Positions 1 through 13,019 of a DNA stretch of 64,000 nt are shown in pieces. Every line of letters starts with the position of its first letter. Position 1 is the first letter of the stretch. The notes under the pieces were generated by a model. The model ran no database searches, was not told the origin of the DNA, and saw only the letters and a program-made list of their open reading frames with translations. The position numbers were made by a program, and so were the translations under genes. The stretch is from Dolomedes plantarius (Eukaryota > Arthropoda > Arachnida > Araneae > Dolomedidae): assembly GCA_907164885.2 (NCBI GenBank), contig OU015490.1, positions 13,749,466 to 13,813,465 of the forward strand, in the 5' to 3' direction.

Positions 1-368
1 AATAGACAAATTAAAAAGTAAATAATAAGTTTAAAAAATTATCTCTTCTGTTTTATATATACTAATCAAATGCTCATCAAAAGCATGTAGCCTATAAATA
101 TGTTTAAAAGTTTCCTTGTTAAAAATTATGATCAAAACTTTAATATAAAAAAGAAAGGGATTAGATATTACTCTGTGAAATTAATCATTATTACTCCATG
201 AAATTCATAACTAGACTAAAAACAGAGCTTAGAATCAAAATCAAACTTCTAAATTAGGGGGGAGGGAGGAAATATTTTGTATTGTGACATATTTTTCTTC
301 TAAAATATTATGCAATGGCTTGATACTTGAGAAATAGTTACTGTCTTTAAGTTAACATATAATCTATA
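1..368. other. AT-rich non-coding DNA, nothing recognised
   Basis: No open frame, tRNA or terminal inverted repeat is visible here. A short purine tract (ggggggagggagg) lies near 257. By position this should be downstream intron of the minus-strand MAGI-like gene, because the exons seen so far run leftward and end in a splice donor at 1959-1958. Confidence 0.5.
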
Positions 369-529
369 GAATCTCGATCTATCATTTTTCAAGGGACCGA
401 CTGAATTGAATGATAAACACAGGAAAACAATAGATGCGGGAACATAAAGCAATATGATCGTCGGGACTGGGTGAAATAAACGACACATATGGGAAAACGA
501 TGATTCGGAGAACGATCAAGATTCCACTG
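369..529. mobile_element. Short Tigger/pogo-like MITE (family with TIR CAGTGGAATCTCGATC)
   Basis: The left end reads gaatctcgatctatc and the right end gatcaagattccactg, so the termini are inverted repeats. The interior is closely similar to 19831-20003, and the same ends recur at 31048 and 37067. TIRs beginning CAGTGGAAYCTCGAT and insertion next to TA fit the pogo/Tigger group of Tc1/mariner. It is about 160 bp and carries no coding sequence, so it is a non-autonomous copy. The superfamily assignment rests on terminal similarity only. Confidence 0.65.
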
Positions 530-536
530 TATATAT

Positions 537-1360
537 GTAACAGTTCCATGACTGACTGACAGGTAACACACAGACCAAACCAATAGACATAAAGGGCTGA
601 AATTTTGCATGGGGATTCTTCTTGTAGTGTAGGGGTGCACTAAAAGATTTTTGAGAAATTCTTCTTAGATTTTTTAATTAAATTTTTAAGCTGTTTTGTA
701 ACATTTTTTATGTTTGCATTTAAAATAATAAACTGAGGATTAAAAAATTTATATCATGAGAAAGATCATAAAAATTCCTTTAAATGAAATCTTTTTTGAA
801 TCTTTACCTCATTTTCTGATTTTTGCTGAATTTTTAAAGATCAATTTTTAGAATTTAATTTATTAAATGCTGATTATGAGATTTCTCTTCATTTTGAGGT
901 ACTTCAAATTAATTTTGCATCACGTGCATAACAACAAAATAAATTGACAAAAAATTATTAAAATACAATAACAGATCAAATTTAACCACCAGACTAATTG
1001 AGGTGCAAGTTTTTTAAGAATTTAATTCAAATTAGTATGTTTTATGAATATTAAATTAAACCTATATATAAAACTGCAATTTCCCCTCAAAGTATGCTTT
1101 GCATGACGATAAATAAGTCTCAAGGCCAAACTTTAAAATACGCTGGTGTAGATTTAAGAGAAAATTATTTCTCCCACAGTCAATTTTACGTAGCTTGCTC
1201 ACACGTAAGTTCGTGGACGAGCCTGGTAATATTAGTTCTGCTCAATGAAGAAACAAAAAGTATTGTTTACAAGGAAATCCTCTAAAAAGCAATTTCATTA
1301 TATTTTCATTGTAATTATCCTAAAATGTATTCCATAGCAAAGCATAGGTATTCAGATAGT
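537..1360 (+). mobile_element. Decayed Helitron copy with both recognisable ends
   Basis: The left part (537-905) is the same sequence that opens the Helitrons at 7515, 41793 and, inverted, 43260: aacagttcc, a (tgac)n run, then cacagaccaaacc and gggctgaaattttgcatgg. The right end near 1326-1360 is a mutated form of the family 3' terminus (tccgtagcgaagcgcggg then ttttcagctagt), with several substitutions. The end of a helicase lies between them. This copy ties the non-coding family members in the window to a Helitron helicase source. Confidence 0.7.
1094..1285 (+). pseudogene. Helitron helicase (PIF1-like) C-terminal fragment
   Basis: A 63-codon frame gives INKSQGQTL, then GVDLRENYFSHSQFYVACS and later IVYKEIL. 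This is the end of the SF1 PIF1-type helicase carried by Helitrons: the INKSQGQTL and QFYVACSRV motifs correspond to its last conserved motifs. The arginine usual after VACS is histidine here, so a motif VI arginine is lost. A complete RepHel protein is well over 1,000 residues, so almost all of the Rep and helicase regions are missing. It sits inside the Helitron remnant 537-1360 and cannot be functional. Confidence 0.85.
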
Positions 1361-4100
<2,740 letters not shown>

Positions 4101-4443
4101 CTGACTTTACTGCTTTGATTTTGACGGAATTGCCATTTCTTACGCAGTGTTTCAACAGACCTATGACATCTTTTTGGGTGTATCCAGCAATTTTCTGTCC
4201 TTGAATTTCAAGAATAATATCACCTTTGGATACATTGCGATTTGTAGGTGGTATATATTCGAATATTGGAAATTCTCCATTGTCTGATCCTCCTTCAATT
4301 ATAAGGTCCAATGTTCCATCTGTATTAGCTGATAGAAACGATTCGTAAACAGCATTGCTCCAATGTCCCAACAGCAGACTATTATCTGCTTCTGTTTTGT
4401 TAGGAGTGACCGGCCTTTTAACAGAAGACCTGAGCATGATCAT
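4101..4443 (-). CDS. MAGI: MAGI-like scaffold gene, first coding exon (N-terminal PDZ domain)
   Basis: The exon encodes about 114 residues. A short leader is followed by HWSNAVYESFLS (from residue 27) and a PDZ domain to the exon end, with LDLIIEGGSDNGEFPIF and GDIILEIQGQKIAGYTQKDV. The match is to the first PDZ (PDZ0) of MAGI1/2/3, which in MAGI2 reads HWTSKVHESV, then GGAENGQFPY and LLLEVNETPVAG. The coding part ends at a GTAAGT donor (4100-4099) in phase 1 and joins exactly in frame to the exon at 1960-2073. The start is placed at ATG 4443 because the codon just before it is an in-frame TGA; ATG 4437 is an alternative. Codons past 4101 are intron read-through. Known family role: scaffold at tight and adherens junctions. 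Function here is inferred by homology. Confidence 0.9.
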
Positions 4444-5400
4444 TCAAAACATGTATCCATTTCTTTAAAATGTATGCACAGTATATAGTGTTGGTGAAAG
4501 TAAACAAACCGCAGGGCATTCCGATCGTCAAGGTAAGAGATGATCATGAGCAAGACACTAGGCCTAAGAATTTTGAATTAACGCGGACAGAAATGATATG
4601 CTCTAAAAAGTTCGTAGAATATGCTTTTAAATAAATGGGTGGATATGACGTACGGAAAATAATACAAACAATTCCTACCCATAGTCATCCAACATCGAAA
4701 TGAACTCCAATAACACACATATTTAACATAACTCGTTTTATTTTTTTATATGTCTTTAAAACGATGCGAGTATGACAGTTCAAAACCTCGTCTTTTGACA
4801 CGCAGTACTACGCGCACGCGCGGTAAGTTATTTTCTAAAATTCCATGCAACAGATTTGTAATGAGCTGGTTAATTACAATCATTTGATGTTTAGGTTCTT
4901 GAATTCCTTAAGCGAGAGTGTCAGTGAAAAGGAAAGGCAGATGGTCTTGGTAATGTCTTTGAAATAGTTAATGCATTGTGAAGATGGTTTATAATGTTAT
5001 TAAATAATGGTATTTATTTCATGGTTAGTTTCACATTTTATCATCTAATAAATTTGGTTAATTAATGAAAGGTGATAAAAAAAAATTTTTTGAACAAGTA
5101 ATATTGTGAAAGATAAGTATTTAACTCTTTAATTTCAGTTTGTAAACTAGTCTCTTAAGACATTCTTGAAATGCGTGAAAGATGATTGATTTTTTGCCAC
5201 AAGTTTGAAACAAAAGAATAGACAGTAGTTACATTGCACGATTGTAAAAAAAACCAAATCACAAAATATTCAAATATTTTTATTGCAAGTTACGTGTTTA
5301 AAACGAAATAAAATCTATATAGTTTTGATATTCACTAACCCCCAATACAATACTAACGAGACCATCCAGGTTTTTACCCTTGTCAATGAAAGGAAATAGA
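4444..5400. promoter_or_regulatory. Upstream region of the MAGI-like gene
   Basis: This stretch lies 5' of the first coding exon and should hold the 5' UTR and promoter or an upstream intron. A small CpG-rich patch (acgcgcacgcgcg near 4810-4823) stands out from the AT-rich surroundings and is followed at once by GTAAGTT on the plus strand, a good splice donor; another (AAGGTAAGAG) lies near 4530. These could mark a divergent plus-strand transcript. No TATA box or initiator is clear, so promoter function is inference. Confidence 0.3.
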
Positions 5401-5407
5401 CTCTACT

Positions 5408-5564
5408 CAGGGGTGTAACTAGGCTGGGGCGACCGGGGCAATGCCCCACAGCCCCCCGGGGTAAGAGGGCTTCAAGACAGGGGGTAAAAAAGGAAGTCGT
5501 AATATTTCAGGGGGCCCAATTTGAGTCTTTGCCCGGTACCCTAAATGTCTAGCTACGCCCTTCC
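5408..5564. mobile_element. hAT MITE with 7-bp target duplication CTCTACT
   Basis: The element starts caggggtgtaactaggc and ends with gctacgcccttcc, which is roughly inverted, and is flanked by ctctact on both sides (5401-5407 and 5565-5571). A second copy at 49138-49276 shares the body, including agacagggggtaaaaa and gtaatatttcagggggcc. The CAGGGGCGTAACTAGG type of terminus fits hAT MITEs. No coding sequence. Confidence 0.8.
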
Positions 5565-5684
5565 CTCTACTGCGATTAAATGCCTGTAATTTTTAAATTT
5601 AATCTTGCAAGATTAGTTCTTACAATATTGAGCACATTAACACATTATGGGCGGAAACCTATTTTTAAATCTCCCATCAAATAA

Positions 5685-8207
5685 TCTATACTAATATATA
5701 AAGAGAGAGGGGATTTTGTACGTGGAGGGTAATCTTCAGAACCACTGTACCTATTTGAAAAATTCTTTCACTGTTTGAAAGGTACATTATTCCAGATGGA
5801 CATAGGCTATATATTATGTATATCTGATCAGTAGAAATAAAGTTAGGGGGGATACTCTAGATTTGTGTGCACGGCCGCCATCTTGGATTTTTCCGCCAGG
5901 GTTTGGCGCATTTCGCATGGCGATAATTATTGCGTTCTGGTAAAAATAACCCAATGTCAAATTCTCTAATTTTAAGATCAAACAGTTATTTCTGATGTGA
6001 TCTTTTAATTACAGTATAATAATTTTAGGTCAGATCTTGGCCTTGACCTGGAAATCTGAGTCAAATTGACTAGACTCAAAAGAGTAAATTATTTTTTAAA
6101 CTAAGAGTCTTTTTGTTGAAAATTTTTGAATCCATTATCAGTTTTTCGTTAACTTATTAAATTTAAGTTGCTTTTAATTTTGTTTATCGATTGTCAATTA
6201 GTATACTATAATGATACACCATTTCATTTATTTGAAGTAAAAATTATCTGCCATCATTTTTTCGTAAAATGTAAAATACAGTATACATTTTAAATACAAT
6301 ATATTTTAAAATATTTTATAATTCCAAGTTGTAGTGGATTACAAATAAATTTAAATAACTGAAGTTCAACTTCTCTCTCCCCAGGAACCTAAGTTAAAAA
6401 GTTAGTTAAGGTTAAGTTATTGGTTTAGGAAAAGGGTTTTTTTTTTTTCTTATTTCCAACACAGCAGGATAAATGGTCAAATAACCCTTGTCCCGATTTT
6501 ATTGTATGCACCAAATATTTGGTTAAGGTCAAATCTGAAGTAAAATTCCATTACCACAATGCCCTAACAACAACAAAAAAAAAAAAAAAAAAGACAGGAT
6601 CTGGTTACTCACCATAAATTTATGGGTTCATAATTATTTTACATTTTTCAAAGCTGAATTTTAGATAATTTTTAAATTGCAAGTTATTTAGGTGGTACGA
6701 AAATGCTGTATTTTTTTCTAATTAACAATATATTGGCATAATATTTTGGTGATTCATTGCTATTAGTCAAAGAGTTAGGGCAAACTGAATAGATGGCATT
6801 GAAATTTTATCTGTAAGTAAAATTCATTTGACCAAATTTTCATATGGATCATAATTTGAAAAGGTAGTTTTTAATTAAAAATGACAAAAAAAATCTCAGT
6901 CCAACGATTAAATGATTTTTCAAAAATATTTCTAAGTTTCACAATTTAAAAAGGTCGTTTTTATTAAAAAAGCTAAAAGAAAAAACCCAAAATTTCCAAT
7001 ATTTGAGAACGATTTTTTCAGAAAAAAGGGGTTTTTATCAAAAACCCAACAATAAATCTAAGTCCAACGTTTAAATGATTTTCAAAAATTTTTCTAAGTT
7101 TCATAATTTAAACAGGTGGTTTTTATTAAAATAGCTAAAAAAATTCAAAGTCCAGCGTTTTGAAAACACCGCTTAAAACACATTGGCGAGAATTTTTCCA
7201 CTCCTCAAAACCCGGTAAAATCGCCAAGTTGACGCAAAAAAATCCAAGATGGCGGACGTGCACACAATTATTAAGTAACGTAATATTAATTTGAATATTA
7301 TTTTAGGTGCTTAAAATAATTGAAAAAACATTCTTTACTTAAAACCCTTTTTTTATTTTTGTATTTTTATTTCATCTCTTATTCTAATTTTGAGATACCA
7401 ATGTGTATCTATAAACATTTGTCAATTGTAAACGTTTATATTGTAAACGTCTATATTGTAAACGTTTTGTCAATTAAACGTTTCTCCAAGTGACAAACGT
7501 TTAATCTATATCTATCTATATATATAAAACAGTTCCGTAACTGACTCATTCATTCACTGACTGACTGACTGACTGACATACAACGCACAGACCAAACCGC
7601 TGGACCTAAAGGGCTGAAATTTTGCATGGCGATTCTTCTAATAGTGTAGGGGTGCATCAAGAAAGATTTTTCAAAAATTCTTAGATTTTTTTAAATTAAA
7701 TTTTTAAGCTGTTTTTTAAACTTTTTTTACGTTTGCATTTAAAATAATACATTGAGGGTTATAAAATTTATATCACGAGAAAGATCATAAAAATGCCTTC
7801 AAAATGAAATTTTTTTCGAATTTTTACCTCCATTTCCTGATTTTTCGTGAATTTTTAAAGATTAATTTTTAGAATTTAATTCATTAAATGCTGATCACGT
7901 GATTTCTTTTTCTGGTACTTTCAATAAATTTATCGTCACGTGCGTAACAACTAAATAGACAAAAAAAATATTTTTTTCTCTTTCTAATGCAGCTGACGAT
8001 TGGATATTATCAAAAAAAAATGCATATCCCTTACGATTTTTTTATAAATATATATATATAGATAGATATATATTTTACATCAATTGTATACATTGATCAT
8101 CGCATTTATTATAAATATATATATTTATTTTTTGGCATAAATTGCATACGTTGACCGTGGTATTTAATTTGAATGTACTCCGTAGCGAAGCGCGGGTTTT
8201 CAGCTAG
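5685..8207 (+). mobile_element. 2.5 kb non-autonomous Helitron
   Basis: The element begins A|TCTATACTAATATATAAAG and ends with a GC-rich hairpin region (gtagcgaagcgcggg) followed by ttttcagCTAG|T, the TC...CTRR and A/T insertion pattern of Helitrons. A nearly identical copy lies inverted at 42567-45073. It includes gtgtgcacggccgccatcttgga at 5868-5886 and its inverse at 7243-7264, a long inner inverted arrangement. The last 693 bp (7515-8207) form a complete-looking smaller Helitron with its own TC start, so the 2.5 kb unit may have arisen when transposition began at an upstream TC. No Rep or helicase is encoded. Confidence 0.8.
7515..8207 (+). mobile_element. 693-bp Helitron unit forming the 3' part of the 2.5 kb element
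   Basis: It starts A|TCTATATATATAAAACAG, continues with the (tgac)n and cacagaccaaacc block and ends in CTAG|T. The same unit stands alone at 41793-42454 and, decayed, at 537-1360. A further 5' end of this family starts directly after CTAG at 8208 (tctatatatataaaacagtt) and is cut off by the Harbinger at 8233, so two Helitron units were arranged in tandem. Confidence 0.75.
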
Positions 8208-8866
8208 TCTATATATATAAAACAGTTCCGTAAAGCTAAGTGTCCACTTGTGACAAAACAGTCTCGAGAGTAGTCTCGACACTAGACTCACAAATGGATA
8301 GGGGCCTGAGAGCAGTCTCGGCGACAAGCAGGTGCAAGTATCGGAGATTGCAGCTGTCACAAGTGGACATGCTCGTTTCTGCTCTCGAGATTTAGTCTCC
8401 AGTCTTCTGTCGTTGTTTTTCCTTTTTCCAAAACTTCTCCCCCCTCCCAGTTAGCTGGGTTCTGGCTTGCAAACTCCTTTCTAGTGTCTATCCTTAATTT
8501 ATTTTTTTTTATTATAAATAAATAAAAAAAAAAAATATATATATAAAATTTTCAAAAATCAATACGTAGACCCCGGTCTACGGTAAAAAACATGTAAAAA
8601 ATTTATAAAAATAATACTTGAGTTTGTTTACAAACCCAAGGTAAAAAATATTTATTTTTAAACATTAACCCTCCTTATTAGTTATTTTCCTTTTCTCTAT
8701 CCACTAAACTTTCTCTGGTCGCAGAAATTCGAGGAAACAAACACACTTCTCTCCTATCTCTTTTAACTAACATCTGTCGACAATTATATTCCGGTAAACT
8801 CCAGCAAAAGAAATGCTATTTCTAGAAGTTGGGGGTAAATCTCTACCCAGGCACTTCTCCACAACC

Positions 8867-8899
8867 AGTCGCAGTCGCAGTCGCAGTCGCAGTCGTTGT
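8867..8899 (+). repeat. Hexamer repeat (CAGTCG)n
   Basis: About five to six tandem copies of cagtcg lie inside the Harbinger element, just before the MADF gene. In one frame they read as SRSRSR, but I take this as a simple repeat and not a protein domain. Confidence 0.8.
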
Positions 8900-9118
8900 T
8901 TGAAGATTTTTGTCAGAGCTGAGACTATGGGAGGCGTTACAAATTTCGTTGCTAATCGTTTGGAGGTTTTTCATTGGTCAAATATATTTCAATACTTTAA
9001 CGCTTCCGCTATCGGACTCCTATGTGAACAGGCCCTTGATTTCCCGCGCTTTTATTTATTCATTTTTTATTTCGCAATAAATCGGCAAATAATATTATTC
9101 TTTACATGTTCTTTAAAA

Positions 9119-9632
9119 ATGGGTGAAAAGAAGGTTTTATCCGATAAAAGAGAGTGGACAGACGATGAAGTGTTTGAGTTAATCCATCTGTATGAGGAAG
9201 AGGAGTTTTTATGGAATGTTACACATAAATTTTACAGGAATCGGGGAAAAAATGAGCGTGTTCGAAGAATTTGCAAGAAAATTTAAAAATTGTGATGGGA
9301 ATGAAGTACAGCGGAAGATTCATAACTTACGTAACCAGGTATGTATATTTATCAAATTGAACTAACCCAAATTCGCTGCCACTTAACTGATTAATTAAAT
9401 TTACTGTCACTCTTAACTTTTTAGGTATCACACGAAATGCAAAAAAATGAAAAGACTGAAGAGTGGTGATGGTGCAGATGACAGATACGATAGTAAATGG
9501 AAGTTTTTCTCTGCATTAAAGTTCATTGTGCCTAGCTTCACACCAACAAAATCTACGTCAAACGTTGTGAATATATTTATTAATTTAATTCAATGTTTTT
9601 CACTCTTAATGAATTGGTTTAATATTTCCTAA
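9119..9632 (+). pseudogene. Harbinger accessory MADF/Myb-like DNA-binding protein (broken)
   Basis: From ATG 9119 the frame gives MGEKKVLSDKREWTDDEVFEL, then an acidic YEEEEFLWN stretch. The MADF domain carries on in another frame (VFEEFARKF, then EVQRKIHNLRNQ) after a one-base slip in an A run near 9250. An 86-bp intron with GT/AG ends spans 9339-9424. The next exon needs a second frame change near 9440 before KSGDGADDRYDSKWKFFSAL. In known Harbinger elements this second protein binds the termini and brings the transposase to the nucleus; that role is by analogy. Two frameshifts make it a pseudogene. Confidence 0.75.
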
Positions 9633-9984
9633 ATAATCAACCTATGGAATCGACCAAAAAATTATTTAATAAGCCGTACGAAAGATTTTTCAATACGCTA
9701 TAACTTCGGTAATACTGATCGTATTGAGATGGGATTTTTTTTATTTTGTAGATCTAAATTTCTTCTTTAAAACGATATAAAATTCAAAACTGTTGAAGTG
9801 AAAAAAAAAGTCGAGAAAAAATTAATCTTTCTCATGATAAATATGCCGTAAGTATTATTACAAATTTTGTATTGTATTGTAATGTAATGTTTTGTTAAAT
9901 AAACAGAATTATTCAATTATTTAATTAATTATTTTATTTAACAAAAAATAATTAATTCATTTCTTCTATCCACTCATTTTCTCA

Positions 9985-10065
9985 CCCAACACTCCTTTTT
10001 TTCACTCTCCGCTTTTTCGCAATTTTATAGGCAATTGCAAAAGCAAGGGCCTGACGCGAATCCAT
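9985..10065 (-). pseudogene. Harbinger transposase, first exon remnant
   Basis: ATG at 10065 opens MDSRQALAFAIAYKIAKKRK, a typical start for a Harbinger transposase. It then runs into GGTGAGA, which is either a stop or, more likely, a splice donor because the copy at 63913 has the same junction. The catalytic DDE region is not found downstream on this strand (9640-9980), so it has been deleted. Confidence 0.65.
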
Positions 10066-10178
10066 TTTGAAAGAAGAAAAACAAACAAACTGCGATCAAA
10101 TCACAGAACTGACTGCGAGTTCACTCTCAAGTCGACACGAAATGTTCCCGCTCTCGAGACTGCAGTGACCATCGAGTC

Positions 10179-10921
10179 ATTTATATATATATACATATAT
10201 ATATATATAAATTAATACACACACACACACATATATATATATAAATAAACACGTATATATATATTCTTATAAATACATACACAATGTTTGTGTTATATAT
10301 ATGAGGATCTCGGGGGAGGTAAAAAGTTCATCAGAACTTGTGCAGGTACGTTTTTCATATTGTATGTAGATATGTTTGACACCATAGTCTGCAATATTGT
10401 TTGTAACTATTTACATACGGTAATGTAAAATGCTTATTAGGACAATATTTTACTAATATATTGTACCATTATTAGGCATTATATGAATAATGTTTTTGTC
10501 TTTTTACAATGTTGACACTGTTTGCACTCATTATTTTTAAGTCACTTAAATGAAAAGATATTACTGTCTGCTAATCACATTATGAATTTTTACAATATAA
10601 AAAGTACACAATTGCTTGTGCAAAAAAAAGCAGTGGCCATCCCATCTTCATTCTTTAACTGCTATTGCATGTAAACAATTATAACCCTCATATTTATAGC
10701 TACATTAAATTGTTCAGTGTGTTAAAATTGTAATAAATGTTGATTTTATTACTTTTTCTTTTAATGACATTTTTAAGAAGGGTATTATGTACAAAAAATG
10801 TTTAGCAACAAGTTTTGCAATTTGAAATATGTAATAGCAAATATTTTATGAAAATATAAATCTGTTTATCTCTAAACTACAATAATGTGGTTTATCACTT
10901 TTTACTCCCAAGGTCTTCATA

Positions 10922-10956
<35 letters not shown>

Positions 10957-11136
10957 AAACAGTTGATTCTTTTTCAATCGTTTTTATATTATTAAAGTCT
11001 GTACATCTTTGTTGGTTTAAAATGTAGCATTATTTAATAAGTAAAGATTATAAAATTCATTTGTCCATGTTTTGAGGTTCATGTGTTTATCATTTAGATG
11101 TTTAATACAGGTGTTTTTTTTTTTTAAAGTTAAAAA
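10179..11136. other. AT-rich spacer with microsatellites
   Basis: (TA)n and (CA)n tracts lie at about 10181-10265 and (AT)n at 10921-10953. The rest is low-complexity AT-rich sequence without a recognisable gene or terminal repeat. Confidence 0.6.
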
Positions 11137-11245
11137 ATGGTCATATGCTTTGCGGCAGACTGCAAGCATAAAATGGTTAAAATCATTGTTCCTTCTACCG
11201 CTTTCCAAAGGATGTAAAGCATGCTCTGTGGACTTGAATGGCAAA
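11137..11245 (+). pseudogene. THAP zinc-finger domain remnant of a DNA transposon
   Basis: ATG at 11137 starts MVICFAADCKHK, the C-x4-C opening of a THAP domain. After a frame change the line goes on as PKDVKHALWT, the conserved P and W region of the domain. THAP domains bind DNA and form the N-terminus of ISL2EU-type and P-type transposases. A matching DDE core lies 1.3 kb downstream (12470-12990), so both are read as ends of one old element. Frameshifts and an early stop disable it. Confidence 0.6.
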
Positions 11246-12469
11246 GTAATTTTGAAAATAGAAGTTTTAATATTCTCATTTTAATTTATGAGTACATTTT
11301 TCCACATATGTTAATTTCACATTTCTTGGTCTCCACGTTATAGTAAATCTATGGTATTCAATAGCTATTTAATTTTTTTAAATGTTTTAGATGATACATA
11401 CTGAATTTTTGTTGTATTTAATCTATAAAAAATTCTTAATTTAGGATGAAATTTTTTTTTATTTAGAAAATTTTTCAGGACTTCTATTATAAACAGAAAT
11501 CTACAATAGTTTCTTTGTCTTAAATTTTATAGTTATTGTTTGTCAAATTGTCTGCAAACCAAATAATGATAGATTTTTTTGCATGAAAATATATATGAAG
11601 CGAACATGTAGGTTAGATTCATAAAATTAGTGAGCTTCAATTCAGTGATACAAGGGAAACCGAATAATTATAATTTTGAATGTATATGCAATAAATAAAA
11701 CATGCAAATGTTTTAAAGTTTATTGATATTGGTATTTTTGAGGCGTAGTGACAGAAAACCTGGTAGAGATTCCAGATTATATAGCTACCATTTTAAAGGA
11801 GGGGATAAAAGAAATAATCCAACAATTTTTGACAGTAATAAAGTGCAACAAACTGAACTTCCTGCTCATAAAGGAAAGAAGTACATATGTTTTTAATAAC
11901 AGCTTTTTTAATTTCACATGTTTTCTTTATAATAAGTACTAAATGTACTTGATTCTCAGAACTGAGGACATAGTCATTTTATACATTGAAATTAAACATG
12001 AGAGGAGGAGGATAACTCATCTGATCCAAATTACAAGTAATTTTATTATTTATGTTATGTAGTAGTATTATAGATAATATATTAATCTCATAAATAATTA
12101 AAACTTCTATTTGTTGTACTTAGCTTTTCACAAATCAAATGCACGTTTTTAACAATAAATTTATTATGAGTTTTCTTAATGTTCATTTATGCTGTTATTT
12201 AATATTCTTAGTATTATTCCTTTAGAAAACAGAGTGCTGTGATGAAGAACATTGAAGGTGTTAAAGATAAAAGTAGAGTGGATGTAGAGTCACTATTGGT
12301 AAAAGCAGAGATAGACCAACTAAAGGAAAAAATAAAGAGCTGCAGGTATTGTTAGCAGCAAAAAATGTGAAATTCCAATTTTCTCAAATCAGTGAGAATG
12401 ACAGTTTAGTGCTAATGTCAATAATAAAATTCAACATTCAATAAACAACCCTGACTTCCCTAATTGCTA
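11246..12469 (+). other. Decayed middle of the THAP/DDE element
   Basis: No long frame survives. Short readable pieces such as VKDKSRVDVESLLVKAEIDQ (12259-12318), with helical and charged character, suggest the coiled-coil linker usual between THAP and DDE domains. The assignment is positional. Confidence 0.35.
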
Positions 12470-12990
12470 CTTTTTAATAAACACGACAGAAATATTTATT
12501 GAAAATCTCTGCAAAGGCTCAGAAGCGGACTTTTTCACAGTATAAGAAAAGGCAAACTTTAAAAGGATTGATAGCCTAGCTCCTAATGGTGCAATTTGTT
12601 TCATTAGTAAATTGTGGCCAGGATCTACTTCTGATAAAACCCTTTTCAAGGAATGTGGTTTAATAAAATTGTGGAATCCTGGAGATCTAATATTAACAGA
12701 TAAAGGTTTTTTAATACGTGACCTATTGCCTCAAGGTGTATCAGTAAATATTCCCCCATTCTTAACGAATCCACAATTCACAGAAAGTGAGGATAAATTT
12801 ACCACTAAATTAAAACATATACATGTTCATGTTGAACGAGCTATACAAAGAATAAAAGGTTTTCAAATTCTTGATAACATCCCATATTATTTTAATCAAT
12901 ACGCTTCAGTAAGTTTGTGCCACTTTGGTAAATTTGTAAAATCCATTGGTGAAAAAATAAAATCTTCTTGTTTATATCTTAACATGTTTT
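12470..12990 (+). pseudogene. DDE_Tnp_4 type transposase core (ISL2EU/Harbinger-like), broken
   Basis: The recognisable order is TEIFIENL (first acidic block), then LAPNGAICFISKLWPGSTSD, then GDLILTDKGF (second catalytic Asp), VSVNIPPFL, and HVERAIQRIKGFQIL (catalytic Glu). This motif set is that of DDE_Tnp_4 transposases with a THAP domain, placed near PIF/Harbinger. An in-frame TAA at about 12540 and frame changes in the part reading YKKRQTLKGL break the first half. From 12573 to 13016 the frame is open but lacks the first catalytic region. It is a dead remnant; its terminal repeats were not found. Confidence 0.8.
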
Positions 12991-13019
12991 TGTTTAATCC
13001 CTTTGGTGAGTTTTTTTAG

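Larger units (their letters stand above)
8233..10178. mobile_element. Deleted PIF/Harbinger transposon
   Basis: The left end, taaagctaagtgtccacttg, is the same as the left end of the copy at 63694. The terminal region is crowded with TCTCGAG-type motifs. The element carries an MADF-type gene on the plus strand and the first exon of a transposase on the minus strand, the usual divergent two-gene layout of Harbinger elements. Compared with the copy at 63694, the extreme right terminus beyond gactcgatggtcactgcag is missing here and the sequence runs straight into an AT microsatellite. Most of the transposase is gone. Confidence 0.75.

Noticed and set aside
8813..9286. A 157-residue protein with an SR-rich stretch
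   Set aside because: The serine-arginine part is the (CAGTCG)n repeat upstream of the real start at 9119; the gene is a Harbinger MADF protein broken by a frameshift.
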